From contig NZ_CP048222.1 in NCBI RefSeq assembly GCF_010119975.1, forward strand, positions 7,788,501 through 7,852,500: 64,000 nt of DNA. The letters are read 5' to 3'. Of this stretch, positions 54,025 to 62,671 are shown piece after piece. Each line of letters starts with the position of its first letter. Positions within the stretch are counted from its first letter, which is position 1. The notes under the pieces are model-generated. The model worked only from the letters and a program-made list of their open reading frames with translations, was not told the origin of the DNA and did no database searches. The stretch comes from Rhodocytophaga rosea (GTDB lineage: Bacteria; Bacteroidota; Bacteroidia; Cytophagales; 172606-1). Made by a program: the position numbers and the translations under genes.

Positions 54025-56442
54025 ATGGTGCATAAAGTTTTTATTTGTTTGCTATGCTGTACTTTGTTAGTATTCAGTACATTATATGGTGTATTCGCAC
54101 AACAGGCAACTCTGCAAGGGATTGTTACTGAAACTGATGGTACGCCTGTGCCATTTGCTACAATCAGAATAAGCAATACGACCACTGGTACAACGGCGGA
54201 TACTTCCGGAATATTCCGTTTGGGTATTCCTTCGGGTAAACTCATAAGCTGTGTGGTAACACATATTGGATATAAAGAAGCACAGAAAAGTTTTTTTCTG
54301 GCAGAAGGGCAGGTTGCCGATTGGAAAGTGATACTGGAAAAAGATACCAAAGTACTGCGGGAAGTAGAAATTAAATCAGCCAGGGGTATATTGTTAAAGC
54401 CGGAAATCAGCATTGCCAATATTAGCCCTCAAACCGTAAAAGCGCTTCCTTCAGCTTTCGGAGATTTCAATAAAATACTGGCTACCTTACCTGGCGTTGT
54501 GAGCAATAATGAATTGTCGGCTACCTATTCGGTGCGGGGAGGCAATTTTGACGAGAATCTGGTGTATGTAAATGGCATGGAAGTATACCGGCCGTTTCTG
54601 GTGCGGTCTGGTCAACAGGAAGGTTTGAGTTTTGTGAATCCCGATCTGGTGCGGAATGTGGAGTTTTCATCTGGTGGCTGGCAATCTAAGTATGGCGATA
54701 AATTGTCTTCTGTGCTCAATATTGCTTATAAAGAACCCGATTCCTTGGCTGGTTCTCTTACCGTAGGTTTGCTTGGTGGTGCAGGACATTTGGAAGGAAA
54801 ATATAAAGACCGGATTTCATATGTAGTAGGAGTGCGGGAAAAACGCTCACAATATTTGCTGGGAACGCTGGATGTAAAAGGGGAGTACCTGCCCAGGTTC
54901 ACTGATGTACAAAGCTATATCAATATCGACTTATCGAAGCGGAAACTGTCTGAAGGTTTTGTTCCTCAGACTACGCTAGGTATTTTATTATCCTATGCCC
55001 GTAACCGCTACTTTATCCAGCCAGTAAGCCAGCAAACTTCTTTCGGCACTTTAGACCAGGTATTCACTTTATTCGTTGCATTTGGCGGACAGGAATTGCT
55101 GAGCTATGATATGTATCAGAATGGCCTGAAGTTTACCCACAAACTCAACCGGAAATTAACGCTCAATATCATTGTTTCTGGCATGCAAACCAGCGAGCGA
55201 GAGTATACCGAAACAGAAGGTGCTTACCGTTTGTGTGATACAGGCTTCAATCCGGCTACCGGCAGGTTTAACGATTGTATTGCCACAAGGGGGGCAGGTA
55301 GTTTGTATACACATTACCGCAACCGCCTGAAAGCAAGTGTAATAAATTTTGAAAGCCGCAATTTATTCGAGGCTAGTATTCGCAATAAGTTCGAATGGGG
55401 CTTACGCTATGGGCACGAAAAGATAACTGACCGGCTCGAACAATATACATTTATAGATTCTGCTTCCTATGTGCGCCTCAACGAAACCTTATTTACTGAC
55501 CTGTATCTGGAAACCGACAGAATGAGTGCATATGGGCAGCATACTTTTCTCTTAAATTCTCAGCATACCTTTACCTATGGGTTCCGGATGGGATATTGGA
55601 GCCTGAATAAACAATTTTTGTTCAGCCCTACTTTTCAGTATGCGTTTAAGCCGGATTGGGAAAAACAGGTAAGTTTTAAACTGGCGGCAGGCATTTACCG
55701 GCAGCCTCCTTTCTACCGCGAACTGCGAACCCGTACCGGTGAACTAAATACCAGTCTGAAAGCACAGAGTTCCTTACATTTGATCGCCGGGGCAGAACGT
55801 GTGGTTAAATTATGGGGAAGGGATTTTTTGTTTACTTCGGAAGCATATTATAAACAGATATGGGATGCCGTGGCCTATGATGTGGAGAATGTCCGTTTGC
55901 GTTATTATGCGAATAATAATACCAAAGCCTATGCCTGGGGAACAGATTTCCGCCTGAGCGGCGAATTTATCAAAGGTGCAGAATCCTGGTTCAGCCTGGG
56001 TGTGCTGAGTACAAAAGAGGATTTAGGTTTTGATTCAAATGGGTATGTGCGAAGACCTACGGATCAACGGGTTACAATCTCCGCTTTCTTCCAGGACCAC
56101 TTGCCAAACAATCCTACCCTCAGGGTATACATGAACCTGATTTATGGAACTGGTTTGCCCTTTAGTCCACCGCAGGTATTGCGCTACCGCTCTGCTTTTA
56201 CAGCTCCCTCTTACCGCCGCATTGATCTGGGATTTTCTAAGATCATTACTTTCAAAGACAAAACAAAAGGAGTAGGTCGCTTTACAGAATCTCTCTGGCT
56301 GGGCGCAGAAATCCTGAATGTAGTGGGTGCCCGCAATACAATCTCCTACACCTGGGTTACTGATACTGAGCGCAGGCAGTATGCAGTACCGAATACACTT
56401 TCTGCCAGGTTTATTAACCTGAAAGCAATTGCAAAGTTTTGA
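54025..56442 (+). CDS. TonB-dependent receptor with carboxypeptidase-like regulatory domain
   Basis: An 805-residue outer-membrane receptor. A signal peptide ending at VFAQ (about 27) is followed by a carboxypeptidase-regulatory-like domain (about 30-110, LQGIVTETDGTPVPFATIRI), the plug (about 130-235, with SVRGGNFDENLVYVNGMEVY) and a 22-strand barrel to the C-terminus (final strands FINLKAIAKF). No SusD partner is next to it, so it may take a small ligand such as a siderophore or vitamin rather than a glycan. The ligand is unknown. It starts 5 bp after rpe. Confidence 0.9.
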   Translation: MVHKVFICLLCCTLLVFSTLYGVFAQQATLQGIVTETDGTPVPFATIRISNTTTGTTADTSGIFRLGIPSGKLISCVVTHIGYKEAQKSFFLAEGQVADWKVILEKDTKVLREVEIKSARGILLKPEISIANISPQTVKALPSAFGDFNKILATLPGVVSNNELSATYSVRGGNFDENLVYVNGMEVYRPFLVRSGQQEGLSFVNPDLVRNVEFSSGGWQSKYGDKLSSVLNIAYKEPDSLAGSLTVGLLGGAGHLEGKYKDRISYVVGVREKRSQYLLGTLDVKGEYLPRFTDVQSYINIDLSKRKLSEGFVPQTTLGILLSYARNRYFIQPVSQQTSFGTLDQVFTLFVAFGGQELLSYDMYQNGLKFTHKLNRKLTLNIIVSGMQTSEREYTETEGAYRLCDTGFNPATGRFNDCIATRGAGSLYTHYRNRLKASVINFESRNLFEASIRNKFEWGLRYGHEKITDRLEQYTFIDSASYVRLNETLFTDLYLETDRMSAYGQHTFLLNSQHTFTYGFRMGYWSLNKQFLFSPTFQYAFKPDWEKQVSFKLAAGIYRQPPFYRELRTRTGELNTSLKAQSSLHLIAGAERVVKLWGRDFLFTSEAYYKQIWDAVAYDVENVRLRYYANNNTKAYAWGTDFRLSGEFIKGAESWFSLGVLSTKEDLGFDSNGYVRRPTDQRVTISAFFQDHLPNNPTLRVYMNLIYGTGLPFSPPQVLRYRSAFTAPSYRRIDLGFSKIITFKDKTKGVGRFTESLWLGAEILNVVGARNTISYTWVTDTERRQYAVPNTLSARFINLKAIAKF

Positions 56443-56540
56443 GAACTTTTCATTTTTAAATTATCCGACATATTTTTATAACCACTCTTTTCTATATGTT
56501 ACGTACACGGCTATAGCATCTCTACAAACTTTACAGCTAT

Positions 56541-57644
56541 ATGCAAACTGTTCCGGTCAGCCGAGTAAATTCTGTATTATTTTTGGGCTTTCTTATTTGT
56601 ACAGCCTTATATTTTGCCAAGTCCTTCCTGATTCCTTTTGTGGTTGCCCTACTGCTCGCCATGCTAGTATTGCCCTTATGCAACAAGTTTGAAGGATGGG
56701 GAATAAAACGAGGATTGTCTATTTTTTTATGTATCCTGCTCATACTGGCTGTAGTGGCCGGTATTTTTGGCGTATTTACAGCACAAGTGGTTAGTTTCAA
56801 TGAAGAACTGCCAAAGATGAAAAGCCAGATGCAGGAAGTATTATATAAAGTGCAGCAATGGATTGAAGTTCAGTTTAAAATACCTCCGCAGGAACAGGAA
56901 TCTTTTCTGGAAGAGAATACGGCTTCTTCTGCCAAAGATGCCGGAAAAATAGCCAAACAAATTGTAAGTGGTGCCATTGGCGGACTTACAACCTTTCTGT
57001 TAATCCTGGTATATATTTTCTTTTTCTTGTTCTACCGGGAAAAATATGAAGTATTCTTTATGAAGATACGGGGAGAAAATAACGCAGGGGAGATAAAAGA
57101 TGTACTCAATAAAATTGCCAAAGTAGCTATTAAATACATAGGAGGCCGGTTTGTAGCCATTTTAATCCTGGCGGTACTCAACTCGGTAGGTTTGCTGATT
57201 ATAGGTGTGAAGTATGCCATTTTGCTGGGTTGCCTGGCAGCACTATTCACTTTTATACCTTACGTTGGAACCATTATAGGTGGTGTTTTTGCAGCCGGAA
57301 CCGCCCTGGTTACCAAATCTCCTGGAGCTGCCCTGGCCGTGATTGGCATGCTTGCTTTCATACAGCTTGTTGACGATTATTTTATAGAACCCTATATTGT
57401 AGGCGGACAGGTAAATTTAAGTCCTCTGGCCATTATTGTGATTCTGGTGATTGGCGGTTTATTATGGGGCGTTGCCGGGATGATCCTGTTTATTCCCTTG
57501 CTGGGTATTGCCAAAGTAATTTTCGATCATGTGCCTACTTTACAGCCTTACGGGTACCTCATTGGAGATGATAAAAAAGAGGAAGGAAATTCATTCAAGC
57601 AGAAAATTAAAAATTGGTTTCAAAAACGCAAGCAGGCAGCATAA
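56541..57644 (+). CDS. AI-2E family transporter (PerM-like)
   Basis: A 367-residue inner-membrane protein. It has about seven hydrophobic segments: two near the start (17-37, 52-75), a soluble helical part (80-140) and then five helices between about 145 and 340. The family pattern shows in FLILVYIFFFLFYREKY, KYIGGRFVAILILAVLNSVGLLIIGV and FIPYVGTIIGGVFAAG. Some members export autoinducer 2, others Na+ or H+; the substrate here is unknown. A basic tail ends the protein. It starts 98 bp after the receptor gene. Confidence 0.88.
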   Translation: MQTVPVSRVNSVLFLGFLICTALYFAKSFLIPFVVALLLAMLVLPLCNKFEGWGIKRGLSIFLCILLILAVVAGIFGVFTAQVVSFNEELPKMKSQMQEVLYKVQQWIEVQFKIPPQEQESFLEENTASSAKDAGKIAKQIVSGAIGGLTTFLLILVYIFFFLFYREKYEVFFMKIRGENNAGEIKDVLNKIAKVAIKYIGGRFVAILILAVLNSVGLLIIGVKYAILLGCLAALFTFIPYVGTIIGGVFAAGTALVTKSPGAALAVIGMLAFIQLVDDYFIEPYIVGGQVNLSPLAIIVILVIGGLLWGVAGMILFIPLLGIAKVIFDHVPTLQPYGYLIGDDKKEEGNSFKQKIKNWFQKRKQAA

Positions 57645-57667
57645 AAATGAAGATAGTGGTTGGTGGT

Positions 57668-58231
57668 TTATTGCTTGTTTTCCAGCCAGCGTAGCCCTAT
57701 TTGTCTGTCATCAAATCTAAAATAGGATATAATACATTGAATAGTATCTCCTGCTTTTAATTTTTCAATAAAGTCGATTGGCAATCTATCTCCTCCGTTG
57801 AAATCTGTATGTCCAATATCCACTACACCCTGATATGGATAACCCAAATCAACAAATATTCCGAATGGTACAATTGCTTTTACAACTCCTGATGTGATGG
57901 TTCCTTCTTTGAGAGTTTTAATAACTTGATAAAAAGCTTGATATTCTTCCACTAACTTCAAGTCTTCCTGATCTACGCTTAAGCATAACGTATCATCTAT
58001 GTGATTTTTGATAACAGTTTTGATAATACTTCCTCTTTCGGGAAGAAGTTCTTCTTTAAAGTCTTCGGCTTTCCCATGCAATGTTACAATGGCTTTATAT
58101 TTTGTAACTGCTTTTAGTTCAATATTACAAACATAGAAACCGTTAAATTCATGTTTCTCCTATCTCACTACTTCTCCTGTCATTAGATAACCTACTTTGT
58201 GAACATTTTTCAATACATCGTATGAGTTCAT
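57668..58231 (-). pseudogene. S1 RNA-binding domain gene with an internal TAG codon
   Basis: The frame from the ATG at 58231 is open to 57668 except for one TAG at 58160-58162 (codon 24). Upstream of it the translation is MNSYDVLKNVHKVGYLMTGE, then VVR; downstream it continues EKHEFNGFYVCNIELKAVTK. The C-terminal half has a clear S1-like OB domain (GTITSGVVKAIVPFGIFVDL, then GVVDIGH). Without the stop it would give about 187 residues. A shorter product could start at a TTG at 58081 (137 residues), losing the first strands. Three readings are possible: a real nonsense mutation, a sequencing error, or a shorter gene with an odd start. I prefer the first two because the upstream codons fit the rest of the protein. 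Confidence 0.6.
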
Positions 58232-58298
58232 CTTTAGAGACAGTTTTTAATTCTGTTTTGTTAAGCACGGATTGATGCAGTTTAAACCAAAGCTTAAA

Positions 58299-58679
58299 TT
58301 AACCATTATCCCTTATCTCTTTTCCAAACGGAGCAAAGCTGAGCGAAACTAGCTTAAAATGCTGCATAGCGAATGGAATTCCGATGATGGTGATCGCACA
58401 GATCAGGCCGAACAGCAAGTGAGTCAGGGCGATCCAGATGCCACCAATCAGTATCCAGATGATATTCATCATCAGAGAAAGACAGCCATCAGCCGCCTCA
58501 GCAGTCCGTACTTCCTTGCCAAAAGGCAATAAGGCGACAAAAGATAAGCGGATACACTGTAAGCCAAAAGGAATTCCAATGATGGTAAGGCAAAGCAGGA
58601 TACCGCCTATAAAATACTCCAGAAAGAGAAATATGCCTCCTCCAAAGATGATCCAGAGAATATTACCAATTGTGCTCAT
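58299..58679 (-). CDS. YccF family inner membrane protein
   Basis: A 126-residue membrane protein with four hydrophobic segments in two related halves. Both halves carry the family signature: CLTIIGIPFGLQCIRLSFVALLPFGKEV in the first and CAITIIGIPFAMQHFKLVSLSFAPFGKEI in the second. This is the YccF domain; its job is unknown. I start at the ATG at 58679 (MSTIGNILW), which is the normal N-terminus; the upstream ATG at 58727 adds 16 residues of unrelated sequence. Confidence 0.88.
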   Translation of the reverse strand: MSTIGNILWIIFGGGIFLFLEYFIGGILLCLTIIGIPFGLQCIRLSFVALLPFGKEVRTAEAADGCLSLMMNIIWILIGGIWIALTHLLFGLICAITIIGIPFAMQHFKLVSLSFAPFGKEIRDNG

Positions 58680-58742
58680 GGATTCGATTGTTTCAGAAAT
58701 AAGTAATGACGAATGAGAATCTGTCATTACTTATAAGATTGC

Positions 58743-61325
58743 TTAAAATATGCCGAGCTGGTTTACTTTTACGCCAGCATTCTCTTCTTTCATTTCAGGA
58801 GTGGCATGCACAATGATTTTTTCTATGTCCTTTTCTGGCTTTGAGGCAAGCATTTTCACACGCAATACCTTATAGTTAGAGAGTTTATTTCCCAGTGCTT
58901 TCCAGCCCCTTACTTCTGTAAGCATGTCCAGGTCATAAAACTGGGTTTCTTCCTTATCTTTGGCGCTCTTCTTAAACGTTACTTCAATTTGTGGCTGAGG
59001 ATCAGTTGAAACTACCACTAATCTTGAACCTTTGCTTTCGCTGATAAAGGAGAATTTTTTATCTACACTGGTCGTTTCGATGCGGAAACGTTTTACAAAA
59101 AAGTTATTCTGCGTGCCATCATAATGAATCGCCGATACTACTGTAGCCGGGTCGAACTTCTCGAGCAGCATAAGTTCGTTGGGTTCATAGCGGTTGGTGA
59201 GTTCATAATTGGTGAGCTCGTACTGCCCGTCTTTGTAGATCACCAGAATATTCTCTTCGCCCTCGAAGTTGCCTAGTTTTCTGCCTCTTCCTTCCCGGTT
59301 GAGGCGGCCTATGGATTCATCGTACCAGATCGCAAGTCCGCCCATGGTAGAAGTGCCTTCTGATTTGAGGCTTACTTTACGGATCGGATGTTTAGTGAGA
59401 ATATTTCCCTGGGCGCTCCGGCCTTTGATTTCAATTTCAGCAAAATTATAATCAAACGCCTTGATCTTCGCTTTGCTGGCAGCCGTTAGATTTATTGTTA
59501 CGACTTCTGCTTCTGCATTCGGATTGGCAGTAAAATAGACCACTTTCGAGCCAGGGTTTCCTTTGGTGAGATCATATTCACGGTCGCGGGTGACAGCGGT
59601 TACCTGGAAACGTTTTACATAAGCAATGCCATCTTTCCCATCTACATAGATCAGGTTGTATACCTGCCGTTCGTCATTTTTCTTGAAAACGGCCGCATGA
59701 ATAATATCTTTACCTACAAATACTTTATCCTGTACTTTTACCACTTTACAAACCCCATCCCGGCGGAAAATGATAATATCATCAATATCTGAACACTCCC
59801 CAATCAGTTCTACATTTTCATCTTTCTTGAGGGAAACGCCAATAAAGCCATCTTTCCGGTTGACATACAGTTTCTGGTTGGCAGCTGCTACGGCAGTGGC
59901 AGCAATGGTATTAAACTGGCGGATCTCCGTTTTGCGTTCACCACCTTTACAATACTTTTTGAGCAGTTCCTTAAAATAATTGATCGCATACCTGGTAAGA
60001 TTGGCCAGATTATCTTCGGTCTCTTCGAGTTCGTCCTGAAGCCGTTTCATCAGTTCATCGGCCTTAAAACCATCGTACTTGGAAATACGCTTGATCTTAA
60101 TTTCTGTCAGACGAACAATATCATCCGTTGTGATCGCCCGGTAAAACTGCTTTTTGTATTTGTCCAGTGCTTTGTCGATGGTGTCGAGTACGGCATCCCA
60201 GGTTTCGCATTCTTCAATTTTGCGGTAGATGCGGTTTTCAATAAATATCTTCTCCAGGGAGGAATAGAGTATCCTTTCCAGCAATTCCCCTTTTTTGATC
60301 TCGAGTTCCTGCCTGAGCAATTCTACCGTTTTCTGAGTAGAAAGCTTGAGCATATCATTTACACTCACAAAATGCGGCTTCTCCTCAATAATAACACAGG
60401 TATTAGGGGAGACAGATATTTCACAATCGGTAAAGGCATATAAGGCATCAATGGTAATGTCAGGTGATACATTGGGTGCCAGATGTACCTGGATTTCTAC
60501 GTCTTTAGCTGTATTGTCCACTACCTTTTTTATCTTGATCTTTCCCGAATCATTGGCTTTTACAATAGACTCCATCAGGCCGGTTGTATTTACGCCATAG
60601 GGAACGTCTTTGATTACCAGTGTTTTTTTATCGAGTTCTTCGATGCGTGACCGGATTCTTAGCTTGCTTCCTCTGGCCCCTTCATTATAGTAGGTTACAT
60701 CTACTAGTCCGCCGGTTTGAAAGTCGGGGTACAGGTTGATCTCTTTTCCTTTTAATACATCGATGGAAGCAGTAATGAGTTCGCAGAAGTTATGGGGCAT
60801 GATCTTGGTAGAAAGCCCGACAGCGATTCCTTCTACGCCTTGTGCCAGCAGTAAAGGGAATTTTACCGGCAAGGTGATGGGTTCTTTCTTACGTCCATCG
60901 TAAGATAATTGCCAGGGAGTTGTGTCAGCGTTAAATACCACATCCAGAGCGAATTTAGATAGCCTGGCTTCGATGTACCGGCTCGCAGCTGCACCATCTC
61001 CGGTGTATATATTTCCCCAGTTTCCCTGTTTATCTATTAATAAATCTTTCTGACCCATGTTTACGATGGCTTCATAAATGGAAGCATCGCCATGGGGGTG
61101 GTACTGCATAGTTTGCCCGATGATGTTAGCCACTTTATTGTAGCGGCCATCATCCATTTCCTTCATGGCATGCAGAATCCGGCGCTGTACTGGTTTGAGT
61201 CCATCTTCTATAGCTGGTACGGCTCTTTCCAGGATTACATATGACGCATAATCCAGAAACCAGTTTTCGTACATACCCGAAACGGCTGTAGCTTCATGCA
61301 GACTTTCGTTGTTATTTTCGTTCAT
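58743..61325 (-). CDS. parC: DNA topoisomerase IV subunit A
   Basis: An 860-residue type IIA topoisomerase subunit. The catalytic Tyr117 is in AASRYIEARLSKFA, in the winged-helix breakage domain. The quinolone-determining region reads HPHGDASIYEAI. A coiled-coil (about 330-470) and a beta-pinwheel C-terminal domain (about 500-830) follow. The C-terminal domain lacks the GyrA box (QRRGGKG), having GRSAQGN at the equivalent place, so ParC rather than GyrA is the better name; the upstream gene parE agrees. It makes up a heterotetramer with ParE that decatenates chromosomes using ATP. It lies downstream of pheA on the same strand. Confidence 0.9.
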   Translation of the reverse strand: MNENNNESLHEATAVSGMYENWFLDYASYVILERAVPAIEDGLKPVQRRILHAMKEMDDGRYNKVANIIGQTMQYHPHGDASIYEAIVNMGQKDLLIDKQGNWGNIYTGDGAAASRYIEARLSKFALDVVFNADTTPWQLSYDGRKKEPITLPVKFPLLLAQGVEGIAVGLSTKIMPHNFCELITASIDVLKGKEINLYPDFQTGGLVDVTYYNEGARGSKLRIRSRIEELDKKTLVIKDVPYGVNTTGLMESIVKANDSGKIKIKKVVDNTAKDVEIQVHLAPNVSPDITIDALYAFTDCEISVSPNTCVIIEEKPHFVSVNDMLKLSTQKTVELLRQELEIKKGELLERILYSSLEKIFIENRIYRKIEECETWDAVLDTIDKALDKYKKQFYRAITTDDIVRLTEIKIKRISKYDGFKADELMKRLQDELEETEDNLANLTRYAINYFKELLKKYCKGGERKTEIRQFNTIAATAVAAANQKLYVNRKDGFIGVSLKKDENVELIGECSDIDDIIIFRRDGVCKVVKVQDKVFVGKDIIHAAVFKKNDERQVYNLIYVDGKDGIAYVKRFQVTAVTRDREYDLTKGNPGSKVVYFTANPNAEAEVVTINLTAASKAKIKAFDYNFAEIEIKGRSAQGNILTKHPIRKVSLKSEGTSTMGGLAIWYDESIGRLNREGRGRKLGNFEGEENILVIYKDGQYELTNYELTNRYEPNELMLLEKFDPATVVSAIHYDGTQNNFFVKRFRIETTSVDKKFSFISESKGSRLVVVSTDPQPQIEVTFKKSAKDKEETQFYDLDMLTEVRGWKALGNKLSNYKVLRVKMLASKPEKDIEKIIVHATPEMKEENAGVKVNQLGIF

Positions 61326-61387
61326 AGGTGTATAGAAATGATAGAATTACAGCATTACAGAAGGTCAGAATAAAAAATAAATTATAT

Positions 61388-61454
61388 AATTCAGTAATTC
61401 AGTAATTCAGTAATTCAGTAATTCAGTAATTCAGTAATTCAGTAATTCAGTAAT
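61388..61454. repeat. Tandem repeat, AATTCAGT x 8
   Basis: Eight perfect copies of the 8-mer AATTCAGT (61388-61451) followed by a partial AAT lie in the 131-bp gap between pheA and parC. Such a perfect short array can slip in length during replication. Its unit recurs in the inverted repeat between argG and argC. Confidence 0.95.
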
Positions 61455-61456
61455 GT

Positions 61457-62533
61457 TTAACTTAACTTCACATAGCTTCCCAGCCACTTTACATGCGACT
61501 GGTGTTTTTGCATAATTTTCTGCACATTTTCATCTTCAATATGTCCATCGAAATCAATGTAGAACCAGAACTGGAATTTTTCATCAGCTTTGGTAGGACG
61601 GCTTTCAATTTTGGTCAGGTTGATTTGCTTTTCATTAAAATCCTGTAGAAAAGAAGCCAGACTACCTGGTTTTTCTGATACGGGCAAGTCTACAATGATC
61701 GTAGTTTTATCCTGGCCGCTTTTCTGATTTTTGAAATCTTTGCTGATAATAAAAAATCTGGTCCGGTTGTATTGTCCATCTTCTATATTTTCAAACAAGA
61801 TCGGAACCTCTGAAAGTTTGGCTGCAATGTGTGAACAAATGGCTGCACTATTTGGCTCTGTTGCTGCTATCCTGGCTGCTTTCGACGTAGATTCTATAGG
61901 AATTAGTTTAACTTTCGTAATGTCAAAGTATTCATTCAGAAACTTCTGGCATTGGCGGAAAGCAATATCCTTGGAATAAATGTTTTTAATGTCACTGAGT
62001 TTTTCTGTTTTTGTCGCAAACGTATGATGAATAGGCAGCAACACTTCGGCTACAATCCGGATATCAAGTTCATACAACAGATCGATGGTTTCATTCACAA
62101 TGCCTTCCCGGTTATTTTCAATCGGAACCACTCCAAATCTCACCCTGCCGGTATCAACGCTTTCAAACACCGAACGGATGCTGGGCAAAGAAATATAATC
62201 ACTCATGGCACCAAACCGGCTTTCAGCCGCCTGGTGGGTAAAGCTTCCCTCCGGACCCAGGAATGAAATGCGTTCTGGAAGTTCCAGATTCCGGCTCACG
62301 GCAAAAATCTCCAGGTAAATCGCTTCAATCGCCGACCGGTTCAGCAATTTTCCTTTACTATGTTCGGTCAGCCGGTCAATAATAGATTTTTCGCGTTCGG
62401 GCCGGTAAATAACTGTATTGGTGGTGCGTTTTAAATTGCCAACTTCCTTTACAATTTCCATCCGCTGATTAAGCAGTTGCAGCATCTGGTTATCAATCAG
62501 GTCGATCTGTTGCCGGAGTTCTTCTAAGGTCAT
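61457..62533 (-). CDS. pheA: Bifunctional chorismate mutase / prephenate dehydratase
   Basis: A 358-residue P-protein. An AroQ chorismate mutase domain (about 1-85, EELRQQIDLIDNQMLQLLNQ) is fused to a prephenate dehydratase (about 90-270, with FLGPEGSFTHQAAESRFG, ESTSKAARIAA and NRTRFFIIS) and a C-terminal ACT domain (about 275-355, EKPGSLASFLQDF) that usually binds phenylalanine for feedback control. It makes phenylpyruvate from chorismate. It sits between parE and parC on the same strand; the DAHP synthase/chorismate mutase gene is over 50 kb away, so the aromatic genes are scattered. Confidence 0.95.
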   Translation of the reverse strand: MTLEELRQQIDLIDNQMLQLLNQRMEIVKEVGNLKRTTNTVIYRPEREKSIIDRLTEHSKGKLLNRSAIEAIYLEIFAVSRNLELPERISFLGPEGSFTHQAAESRFGAMSDYISLPSIRSVFESVDTGRVRFGVVPIENNREGIVNETIDLLYELDIRIVAEVLLPIHHTFATKTEKLSDIKNIYSKDIAFRQCQKFLNEYFDITKVKLIPIESTSKAARIAATEPNSAAICSHIAAKLSEVPILFENIEDGQYNRTRFFIISKDFKNQKSGQDKTTIIVDLPVSEKPGSLASFLQDFNEKQINLTKIESRPTKADEKFQFWFYIDFDGHIEDENVQKIMQKHQSHVKWLGSYVKLS

Positions 62534-62671
62534 AGCGTGAGTTATACTTGGGTTTAAATTCTTCCACTAAACTATTGAAACTATCCTGCAAAAAACAAAA
62601 TCGACCTATATACTCATAATTTTCAGCCTTATTTTATTCATCCTTCTTGTTAAATCAGGGATTTAACTATT

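Noticed and set aside
58743-61325. Gyrase subunit A
   Set aside because: The C-terminal domain lacks the GyrA box and the gene lies in a row with a ParE-type gene, so topoisomerase IV fits better.
61388-61454. Possible CRISPR array
   Set aside because: The units are 8 bp and contiguous without spacers, and no cas genes are present.
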